26,757 bases of DNA. Origin: Bacillota bacterium. Lineage in GTDB: Bacteria > Bacillota > Clostridia > Christensenellales > JAEXRW01. The translations under genes were made by a program, and so were the position numbers. Positions 20,490 through 26,757 of the stretch are shown here, piece after piece; positions within the stretch are counted from its first letter, which is position 1; each line of letters begins with the position of its first letter. The notes beneath the pieces were generated by a model, which saw only the letters and a program-made list of their open reading frames with translations, was not told the origin of the DNA and ran no database searches. The stretch lies in NCBI GenBank assembly GCA_023454175.1, contig JAEXRW010000038.1:1-26757 (forward strand), in the 5' to 3' direction.

Positions 20490-22007
20490 GTACGCGATCA
20501 CATCCGGCAGGCTTGCCGCCTCTTCCGGCTTGTAGATGGGCTTCACGCTCATCTGTTCGATGTGCATATCCCGGTTCGGGTGCACATAGATGCGTACGCC
20601 CCCCTGCGGGAAGATGGGGTCGATCTCCCCCTGCCGCTTCTCTATTTCCCTTGCCACGTCGGGGTGCGTCTCCACCAGGATCGCCGGTACATCGGGGTCC
20701 TGCATCTGGCGCAGCAGTTCCTTCCGTATTTTGAGTGCCATGGTCAGCGGGGATTTCGTCCGCCCGCTTCCCCGGCAGTAACTGCACGTCGTCTCCATCA
20801 TCGAGCTCATGTTGTGCCGCATCTTCTTGCGCGTCATCTCCACCAGGCCCAGGCTCGTGATGCCAAAGACGTTGGACTTCGTCCGGTCGTTCTTCAGCGC
20901 CTCCCGCAGCGTCTCCAGCACCTTTTCCCGGTTCATGGGCAGGTCCATGTCGATGAAGTCGATGATGATGATGCCCGATATGTCACGCAGGCGCAGCTGC
21001 CGCGCGATCTCGTCCGCCGCCTCGCAGTTGGTCTTGAGGATGGTGTCCTCCAGGTTGCTATGCCCCACGTATTTGCCTGTATTGACATCTATAACGGTCA
21101 TGGCCTCGGTCTGGTCGATGATCAGGTACCCCCCGCTTTTCAGCCACACCTTGCGCTCCAGCAGCGCCTCGATCTGGGATTCCAGCCCGTAGTGTTCGAA
21201 TATATCGTCCTGTCCCTTGTAGTGCTCGATCTTGCTGGTGATATGCGGGGCCACGATATCCGCCACCGTCAGCACCCGTTCGTAGTAGTCCCGGTCGCTC
21301 ACCACCATTTTGTCCACGTTCTCAGTGAACATGTCCCGCACGATGCGGAAGATCAGGTCCTGCTCCATGTGGACCAGCCTCGGGGCGGTCACGGCCTTCC
21401 CTTTTTTCTGGATCTTTTCCCACAGCCGCGCCAGCAGCGTGACCTCGGGCTCCATGTCCGCCGCGCTCTTCCCTTCCGCCATGGTCCGTAGGATCATGCC
21501 CATTCCCGAGGGTTTGATCTTTTCCACTTCCGCCCGCAGCCGCGCCCGCTCGGCTTCGTCCTCGATCCTGCGCGAAACGCCGATATGGTCCACCGTCGGC
21601 ATCAGTACGATCAGTCTGCCGGGCAGCGTGACGTGCGTGGTCAGCCGCGCCCCCTTTGTGCCGAGCGCCTCTTTGACCACCTGTACGAGGATCTCCTGCC
21701 GCGGTTTCACCATGTCGCGGATGTTGGTCACCTGCATCTCCGCGGGCGGCTCCTCGCCTTCAAATTCGAAATCAGTCTTGTCCGCCAGGATGTCGCCTGC
21801 GTACAGGAACGCGTTCTTCCCCAGGCCGATGTCCACGAAGGCCGCCTGCATGCCGGGGAGCACGTTCTCCACCCGTCCTTTATAAATGTTTCCGGTGATG
21901 CGCTCCTTGTCGCTGCGCTCCACATAGATTTCCGTCAGCTTGCCATCCTGCAGCAGGGCGGCGCGCGTCTGGAAATGGTTGATGTCCACGATGATTTCCT
22001 TCGACAT
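20487..22007 (-). CDS. rng: Ribonuclease G/E
   Basis: 506 residues, of RNase G length and without the long E-type scaffold tail. It cuts single-stranded AU-rich RNA in mRNA decay and 16S rRNA maturation. An S1 domain lies near the N-terminus ('NIYKGRVENVLPGMQAAFVDIGLGKNAFLY'). The DNase I-like catalytic part holds Asp307 (VIDVNTGKYVG) and Asp350 (IIIIDFIDM). The zinc-link is CSYC (408-411) with RGSG. The ATG is preceded by AAAAGG. It follows DUF2344 by 66 bases and belongs to the radical SAM-DUF2344-rng unit. In many Clostridia rplU comes next; here rplU is 7.6 kb further on. The stop codon is part of a heptad array. Confidence 0.95.
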   Translation of the reverse strand: MSKEIIVDINHFQTRAALLQDGKLTEIYVERSDKERITGNIYKGRVENVLPGMQAAFVDIGLGKNAFLYAGDILADKTDFEFEGEEPPAEMQVTNIRDMVKPRQEILVQVVKEALGTKGARLTTHVTLPGRLIVLMPTVDHIGVSRRIEDEAERARLRAEVEKIKPSGMGMILRTMAEGKSAADMEPEVTLLARLWEKIQKKGKAVTAPRLVHMEQDLIFRIVRDMFTENVDKMVVSDRDYYERVLTVADIVAPHITSKIEHYKGQDDIFEHYGLESQIEALLERKVWLKSGGYLIIDQTEAMTVIDVNTGKYVGHSNLEDTILKTNCEAADEIARQLRLRDISGIIIIDFIDMDLPMNREKVLETLREALKNDRTKSNVFGITSLGLVEMTRKKMRHNMSSMMETTCSYCRGSGRTKSPLTMALKIRKELLRQMQDPDVPAILVETHPDVAREIEKRQGEIDPIFPQGGVRIYVHPNRDMHIEQMSVKPIYKPEEAASLPDVIAY

Positions 22008-22073
22008 AAACCTTTTTACCCTTCCGTCAATATTTTAAAAACTTGTATAGCATGCCCTCGCAAGGGCCGTCAT

Positions 22074-22760
22074 TCAGAGTAATGGTTTGATCTCTCCGTC
22101 CACTGCGAAGAGCAGTTCCCGCCTTATTATATGCAGGCAGGAAGGCGTGTTTACGCTGGCGTTAACATCAATGCTTGCTTCCCGTGTGATGGCTTCCGCC
22201 AGTACCTGGGGCGCCAGTGTAGCCTGCGAAGAGCAGGATAATGTGGTATGGATGATCCCGTCAACGATTTCAAGCGAATGTATCATGGGGCGGATGTCCT
22301 CTTTTTTCTCCCCGCTCTTGGTCCTGCGCACGGCCTCATAGGAGCTGCTGCCCATTATTCTTTTCGCCGCCAGCACGCAGGAGTCCTGCCTTATTTCCCA
22401 ATCTTTACAATCGATGTCATATGCGGCCAGCCGCAATAATCCCGTCAGGGATGGGAACGTATCGTCTTTTACGGTGCAGCCGGTGATCTCCAACCCCGGC
22501 GGCGCGTGCTCTTTCATCTTCGTGAGGAATACGGTTTCTGGGATGAGTTCGGCCAGGGCCATGTCCGCGTATTCCCCGTGGCTCTCCATCCCGAGGGACA
22601 GCGCCGAGGCGAAGGAGAGGACGGGATGCGGGTTGAACCCCTGCGAATACCGGATTGGAATGCCAGCCCGCGAGAACCACATCTGGAATGCCCTTTGCAT
22701 GTCCAGGTGGGAGCTGTAGATGGCGCTGCCGGTCTTGGACCATTTTGCGATCATGCGCAT
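22074..22760 (-). CDS. DUF2344 / TIGR03936 radical SAM-linked protein
   Basis: 228 residues. The N-terminal part 'WSKTGSAIYSSHLDMQRAFQMWFSRAGIPIRYSQGFNPHPVLSFASALSLGMESHGEYADM' is the signature of TIGR03936 (DUF2344), always coupled to or fused with the TIGR03960 radical SAM protein. The start ATG lies three bases after the upstream gene's stop, with GGGTGCTG before it, so translation is coupled. Function unknown; the standing association with RNase G and ribosomal protein genes suggests a role in RNA or ribosome modification. Cytoplasmic. Confidence 0.92.
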   Translation of the reverse strand: MRMIAKWSKTGSAIYSSHLDMQRAFQMWFSRAGIPIRYSQGFNPHPVLSFASALSLGMESHGEYADMALAELIPETVFLTKMKEHAPPGLEITGCTVKDDTFPSLTGLLRLAAYDIDCKDWEIRQDSCVLAAKRIMGSSSYEAVRRTKSGEKKEDIRPMIHSLEIVDGIIHTTLSCSSQATLAPQVLAEAITREASIDVNASVNTPSCLHIIRRELLFAVDGEIKPLL

Positions 22761-22763
22761 ATT

Positions 22764-24575
22764 TCAGCAGCACCCCCCCATGGCCGAGATGCCGCACCCC
22801 GTGCATCCATTCCGGCAATCCTCCGTCGTAGAACACGCGTTGGCTTTATTCAACTCTTGAATCAGGTATTCTTTTGTTACCCCTGCGTCGATGTGGTCAT
22901 ATGGCAATATCTCGTCCAGTGCCCGCTCGCGGTTGGCATACCACGCCGGGTCCACAGCGCAATCGGAAAATGCCTGCTCCCAGACGGTATAGCGGAAATG
23001 CTCCTGCCACCCCTCCAGGTTTGCACCCAGCTCCACCGCCCGGGCGATGGCCGGGGCCAGCCGCCTGTCCCCCCGCGCCAGCACCGCCTCCAGGAAACTG
23101 GTTTTGGCGTCGTGCCAGTTCAGCTCCACGCCCCGCCCCGCGGTTTGGATCAATAATCTTTGTTTCTCGTCCAATATTTCGATGGGATCCTGTGCGCTCC
23201 ACTGGAAAGGCGTGAATGCCTTCGGTACGAAGGAGGATACGCTCACGTGCACACGCGCCCGCTCCCGGCTCGCCGCGCCCTTGCGCGCCGCATAGCCCAC
23301 CTTGCGCGCCAGCTCCGCGATGGCGGCCACGTCCTCCGTCGTTTCATACGGCAGGCCGATCATGAAATACAGTTTGATGCCGTTCCACCCGTAGGCCAGC
23401 GCCTCGGATACCGTCTTGAAGAGGTCCTCTTCGCTAACGTTCTTGTTGATGGCGTCCCGCAGCTTCTGGCTCCCCGCCTCGGGCGCCACCGTCAGCCCCG
23501 CCCGCCGCATCTTTTTCGCGCTTTCGGCATACCCCGACAGGTCCGCGCCCAGCCGGAGGGACGGCAGGGAAAGCGATATGTGGTTGGGTTCGCAGTATTC
23601 AAGTAGCTTGTTTATTAATTCCTGCAGTTGCGGGTAGTCGCCCGTGCTCAGGGATGTCAGCGATATCTCGTCATACCCTGTATTGGCGTTCATCTGCTTG
23701 GCCAGTTCCACGAGGGTTTCTACTTTTCGTTCGCGTAATGGCCGGTAGATGAATCCCGCCTGGCAGAAGCGGCACCCCCGCGTGCACCCGCGGAAGACCT
23801 CCAGCACCATCCGGTTGTGTACGATGGGCAGGTACGGCACGATTGGGGCCGTTGGGTATGGCGCGCTGTCGATGTCCTGCAGGACCGCCTTTTGGATGGT
23901 ATCCGGCGCGTGCGGGTTGTTCTTTTGGAATGAGGCGATGGTGCCGTCAGGATTATAAGCAACGTCGTAGAAAGCCGGTACGTATACGCCCGTTATAGCA
24001 CACGCGGCCTCGAGGAAGTCGCGTTTCTTACCGCCCTGGTTTTTGACGTTCTTGAATAGGTCGATCAGCTGGTTTGTGACCTCTTCCCCGTCCCCGATCA
24101 CGAAAAGGTCGAAGAAGGGCGCTATGGGTTCGGGGTTGAAGGCGCACGGCCCGCCCCCGATGATGAGCGGATGGTTTTCGTCCCGTTCTGCGGAATTGAA
24201 TGGTATGCCGGCTAATGCCAGCATTTTCAGCACACCCGGATAGCTCATCTCGTACTGGAGTGTGAACCCGATCATGTCAAACTCGGCAAGGGGTTTCCGG
24301 CTCTCCAGCGTGAAAAGCGGCATTCCCGCCTGTTTCATCTGTTCCTCCATATCCGGCCACACCGAAAAAACGCGCTCGCACAGCGCGTCGTCCCTGTTGT
24401 TGATGATGTGGTACAGGATCCTGGAGCCCAGGTGTGACATGCCTACTTCGTATATATCGGGAAAGGCCAGTGCGAAGCGCACCTTCCCGTCATGGTCCTT
24501 TTTCACCATGTTCAGTTCCCCGCCGCAGTACCGGGCGGGTTTGGTTACTTTGCACAGGAGCTTCTCTAATTCCAT
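22764..24575 (-). CDS. B12-binding-type radical SAM protein (TIGR03960)
   Basis: 603 residues. The N-terminal 220 residues form a Rossmann-like cobalamin-binding-type domain ('FALAFPDIYEVGMSHLGSRILYHIIN', 'LIIGGGPCAFNPEPIAPFFDLFVIGDGEE'). The radical SAM core carries CTRGCRFC (264-271), which binds the [4Fe-4S] cluster, then 'YDEISLTSLSTGDYPQL' and 'TVAPEAGSQKLRDAINKN'. The C-terminus is Cys-rich (CSTTEDCRNGCTGCG, GGCC) and may bind a second cluster. It probably modifies RNA or a ribosomal component together with DUF2344. ATG preceded by GGAAGA. First gene of the radical SAM-DUF2344-rng unit. Confidence 0.93.
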   Translation of the reverse strand: MELEKLLCKVTKPARYCGGELNMVKKDHDGKVRFALAFPDIYEVGMSHLGSRILYHIINNRDDALCERVFSVWPDMEEQMKQAGMPLFTLESRKPLAEFDMIGFTLQYEMSYPGVLKMLALAGIPFNSAERDENHPLIIGGGPCAFNPEPIAPFFDLFVIGDGEEVTNQLIDLFKNVKNQGGKKRDFLEAACAITGVYVPAFYDVAYNPDGTIASFQKNNPHAPDTIQKAVLQDIDSAPYPTAPIVPYLPIVHNRMVLEVFRGCTRGCRFCQAGFIYRPLRERKVETLVELAKQMNANTGYDEISLTSLSTGDYPQLQELINKLLEYCEPNHISLSLPSLRLGADLSGYAESAKKMRRAGLTVAPEAGSQKLRDAINKNVSEEDLFKTVSEALAYGWNGIKLYFMIGLPYETTEDVAAIAELARKVGYAARKGAASRERARVHVSVSSFVPKAFTPFQWSAQDPIEILDEKQRLLIQTAGRGVELNWHDAKTSFLEAVLARGDRRLAPAIARAVELGANLEGWQEHFRYTVWEQAFSDCAVDPAWYANRERALDEILPYDHIDAGVTKEYLIQELNKANACSTTEDCRNGCTGCGISAMGGCC

Positions 24576-24835
24576 TCGTCTTCCGCTTTCAAATTTTTAT
24601 ATCAAAAGGTTTATGTCAAATAGTATCTGCGATGGTAGCACTGCCAATCCGGTGGTAAATGCATCGGACACCCGCAAAACCATAAAAAGAGTATCACTAT
24701 TTTCATTTTTGGTCAATCCAGCCAACCAATATGCCTGTTCTTTCATCAAATCGGACTAGTCTACCTAAGATGCGCGTGGCACGCGTTTATGAGGAGAGCT
24801 GGCGCCAAAGTAACCCGGCGGCATTGAAGGACGGA

Positions 24836-24938
24836 ACCCCCGCAGGACTCTTGCCTCCCTCGGATGAGGGAGGTGGCGCTAAAGCGACCAAATGGGCCGC
24901 TTGCGCGCCATTTGGTCGCTTTGCGCCGGAAGGAGTGA
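24836..24938 (+). repeat. Two-hairpin palindromic repeat, long type (copy B3)
   Basis: CCCCGCAGGA lead, CCTCCCTC-GGAT-GAGGGAGG, then GGCGC-T-AAAGCGACCAAATGG, a 12-base loop, CCATTTGGTCGCTTT-GCGCC and the tail GGAAGGAGTGA. The inner stem sequence is wholly different from B1 and B2, yet perfectly paired. Confidence 0.9.
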
Positions 24939-24989
24939 TAACCGATGTTAGTAACTGCATTGGAGCCAATCTGCCCCTCCGCATTACAA

Positions 24990-25025
24990 AACTCTCAACT
25001 GTCCACTCTCAACTCTCAACTTCTA
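24990..25025 (-). repeat. Heptad array at the dehydrogenase stop codon
   Basis: On the minus strand TAG (25023-25025), AAG, TTGAGAG, TTGAGAG, TGGACAG, TTGAGAG, TTTTG. One unit (TGGACAG) has lost its stop triplet. Confidence 0.8.
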
Positions 25026-26315
25026 CCGGTTTTTCCGTATCCGCCATATGACTCCCGTCCCCGCCGGGAAATCATCCGCCTCGCTCGAAGTAGAATAGCT
25101 GAAATCAGCCACGTACAGCGCACCGTCCGGTCCGAATACGCAGTCGATGGGCCGCTCCAGCCCGCCCCCGCCCGTGGCTGATGCCGCCATGCCGCTCTTG
25201 TTCCTGGCAAATGTATAGACCTGCCCATTGCTCATGCTGATGACGGATACCCGGTGCCCCACGGTTGGCGAGGGCTTCCCGCCCGTCGTTTCGGGCGCCT
25301 CGCTGCCAAATTCCGCGATGAATGTATCCCCGATATTGGGGAAATCATCGCTCCGGCTGTAGTCAAATCCCATCACGGCCGCGTGCGGTTCAAACCCCGC
25401 GAAGGGTTTGGGCGGCGTCATCGGGTGCCGCTCCAGCAGGAACAGCGGCTGCGGCATGTTCTCCGGCTTGAACATCGGGTTTGTGACAGGCAGCCCGCCC
25501 GTGTAGTCCGGCCAGCCGTACCACGTCCCATGCTTCACCTCGTGGAATTCGTCCGGGCTGTTGTCTACCGGCCTGCTCCCCCGCACATCCATCCCGTGGT
25601 TGGTGGTGAAAAGCCTCCCGCTGGCATCGAACCGCATCCGGAAGGGGTTGCGCAGCCCCCACGCCACCATCTCCAGCCCCGTCCCGTCCGGGTTGGCCCG
25701 CATCACGCTCCCGCTTGCCTTTACCGCGCCTTTGACTATTTCCCCCGCACCAGATGGCGTGCCGAATGGTTTGTACGCGCCGGTAATCTTGTTCCCCGTC
25801 GTGGTAAAATTCTGCCCCCGGAGGGTGATGTCCTGGCCGGGGGTATCGCGGAATTCCGGGTGTCGTTTCACCCAGTCCGCGTTATCCACACCGACAACAG
25901 CCGAATTCGTCGCCGTCCCCTGCCCGTAGTACATCTTCCCGTCGGGTCCGAATTCCACCTTGTTGTTGTGGTGGTCCCCCAGGCTGGGCAGCCCCTGCAG
26001 GATCTCCCTGCGGCTTCCGTCGGGCTGGATGGCCGTAACAGACCCCCTGTGCGCCACATAGAGCATGCTCTCAAAGTACGTGATGCCCGTCAGCGGCGCC
26101 TTGAATCCGCTTGCCAGCAGGCGGAATCCCCCGCCTTCGTACCGGTATACCTTTCCGCTCCCGTCCGTCACCCCCGCGTCTGCCACATACATCTGCCCTG
26201 TAGGGTCGAAGATGATGCTGATGGGCGTGGTCAGCCCCGTCATGAAGGCTTCGATGCCGTACCCCTGCGGTAGCGTTATATCGTCCGTCTCCGTTTTCCG
26301 TACTGGCCTGTTCAC
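25023..26315 (-). CDS. Glucose/sorbosone dehydrogenase-like beta-propeller protein
   Basis: 430 residues. Blades of a six-bladed propeller are visible as repeated 'G-x-M/L-Y-V/Y-x-x-x' strands ('DPTGQMYVADAG', 'GDHHNNKVEFGPDGKMYYGQGTATNS', 'FDASGRLFTTNHGMD', 'FGPDGALYVADFS'). This is the GSDH pattern of soluble PQQ sugar dehydrogenases, close to the sorbosone type. The start is GTG 26315, with GGGGGGTG 8 bases upstream. No signal peptide is visible, which is odd for a PQQ enzyme, so PQQ use is uncertain and a lactonase or other propeller hydrolase is possible. No PQQ genes are seen. The stop merges with a heptad array. Confidence 0.82.
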   Translation of the reverse strand: MNRPVRKTETDDITLPQGYGIEAFMTGLTTPISIIFDPTGQMYVADAGVTDGSGKVYRYEGGGFRLLASGFKAPLTGITYFESMLYVAHRGSVTAIQPDGSRREILQGLPSLGDHHNNKVEFGPDGKMYYGQGTATNSAVVGVDNADWVKRHPEFRDTPGQDITLRGQNFTTTGNKITGAYKPFGTPSGAGEIVKGAVKASGSVMRANPDGTGLEMVAWGLRNPFRMRFDASGRLFTTNHGMDVRGSRPVDNSPDEFHEVKHGTWYGWPDYTGGLPVTNPMFKPENMPQPLFLLERHPMTPPKPFAGFEPHAAVMGFDYSRSDDFPNIGDTFIAEFGSEAPETTGGKPSPTVGHRVSVISMSNGQVYTFARNKSGMAASATGGGGLERPIDCVFGPDGALYVADFSYSTSSEADDFPAGTGVIWRIRKNR

Positions 26316-26581
26316 TTCGCAACACCCCCCGGTTCGTTGAGGATTCTTATATATACCGTGTCAACTATCACGAATTACTGTTCCCACTGCATGGCCCCAT
26401 ATTTATCCCCGCAAGGCTCCAACGCGCATGGCACCCCTGTTAGGGGACTACCGTATTTGCGGCTGAGGGGTTTCCTTCACGTGCTTTGCCACAATTTCGC
26501 AATCTTTGATACCTACGCAAGGTCATTTGATCATGCCCGCAGGGCATCCCTGTCCGGTTTCAGGGCATCGGTAAGTTAAAG
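26316..26581. other. Repeat-rich intergenic stretch
   Basis: No gene is seen. It contains CCCCGCAAGG (about 26407-26416), a CCCCT-GTTA-GGGG hairpin, GCCCGCAGGGC, and CCCTG paired with CAGGG. These short palindromes resemble the modules at 4.2 and 6.4 kb. A possible TTGACA lies upstream of the dehydrogenase gene on the minus strand, but without a well-spaced -10. Confidence 0.45.
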
Positions 26582-26612
26582 TGTTCAAGACATGGGTAAG
26601 CCTTAATGCTAC

Positions 26613-26650
26613 CATACAGACAATTCTTGCATTGTGAGGTTGTCTGTATG
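26613..26650 (+). promoter_or_regulatory. Hairpin that covers the transposase start codon
   Basis: CATACAGACAA (26613-26623) and TTGTCTGTATG (26640-26650) are a perfect 11-bp inverted repeat with a 16-base loop. The transposase ATG (26648-26650) lies in the right arm and the GTGAGG ribosome site in the loop. A transcript entering from outside would hide the start codon. Confidence 0.7.
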
Positions 26651-26757
26651 CCATGGAAGGAGTCTTCTGTCTTGAACCAGCGCCAGCAATTCATCACCGA
26701 ATCCCTTAAAGGACTTGTTCCTTTTACCGCACTCTGCCGTGAATACGGCATCAGTGA
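26648..26757 (+). CDS. IS481-type transposase, N-terminal part cut by the window edge
   Basis: 36 codons are visible: MPWKESSVLNQRQQFITESL followed by 'VPFTALCREYGIS'. The opening MPWKE, the helix and the 'L-C-R-E-Y-G-I-S' recognition helix are the usual start of IS481/IS3-related transposases, where a helix-turn-helix precedes a DDE integrase core. The rest lies outside. The left end of the element may be near 26582 (TGTTCAAGACATGGG), judged only from memory of IS481 ends that begin with TGT. Confidence 0.8.
   Translation, partial: MPWKESSVLNQRQQFITESLKGLVPFTALCREYGIS

Noticed and set aside
24597..24746. 49-codon minus-strand frame upstream of the radical SAM gene
   Set aside because: It begins MKEQAYWLAG and looks protein-like, but has no ribosome site at a proper distance and no family that I recognise. 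Left out as unproven.

Overview
The window looks like a chromosomal segment of a gut-type, moderately GC-rich member of the Clostridia (Bacillota). The evidence is a radical SAM (TIGR03960-like) / DUF2344 / RNase G gene run on the minus strand, a bL21-bL27 pair further along the same strand, strong AGGAGG-type ribosome sites, several lipoproteins, and dispersed palindromic repeats of a kind I remember (unchecked) from gut Firmicutes. I cannot place it to genus. No rRNA, tRNA or CRISPR array is visible.

Layout. 0-4.2 kb: tandem terminators, a lipoprotein, an OsmC-like protein, a membrane diguanylate cyclase, a HAD hydrolase and an NTF2-like protein. 4.2-6.8 kb: an OGG1-type DNA glycosylase and a DUF2812 membrane protein, separated by dense repeats, then a gene-free structured stretch. 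6.9-10 kb: a DUF554 membrane protein, a small membrane protein, a GNAT acetyltransferase and a DUF815 AAA+ ATPase. In the middle lies a fossil that joins a second DUF815 5' end to a second DUF554 3' end. 10.1-11.7 kb: a YfcE-type phosphodiesterase divergent from a Sel1-repeat protein. 12.0-13.0 kb: the bL21-bL27 operon with a promoter and leader hairpin. 13.2-16.1 kb: a likely four-gene operon (isochorismatase-like hydrolase, GNAT, ACT-ACT-metallo-hydrolase fusion, small DUF7660-like protein). 16.1-19.3 kb: Ohr, a small SpoIIAA/STAS-like protein, a ComEC-like metallo-hydrolase lipoprotein with a lamin-tail-like end, and a DUF2807 lipoprotein. 19.4-20.3 kb: an AT-rich two-gene island. 20.5-24.6 kb: RNase G, DUF2344 and radical SAM genes. 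25.0-26.3 kb: a glucose/sorbosone dehydrogenase-like protein. The right edge enters an IS481-type insertion sequence.

The most unusual content lies between the genes. Seven copies of a two-hairpin element occur, all in the same orientation. Their stems keep pairing while their sequence changes, including G.U wobbles. Separately, heptad arrays (TTGANAG)n run directly out of the TAG stop codon of several minus-strand genes; because the period is 7 and each unit holds TGA or TAA, three units close all three reading frames. Both modules share a CCCCGCAGGG lead motif. Other points of note are a bL27 without the cleavable N-terminal extension usual in Firmicutes (and no prp gene between rplU and rpmA), an Ala/Lys/Pro tail on bL21, and the duplication-deletion scar at 8.0 kb.
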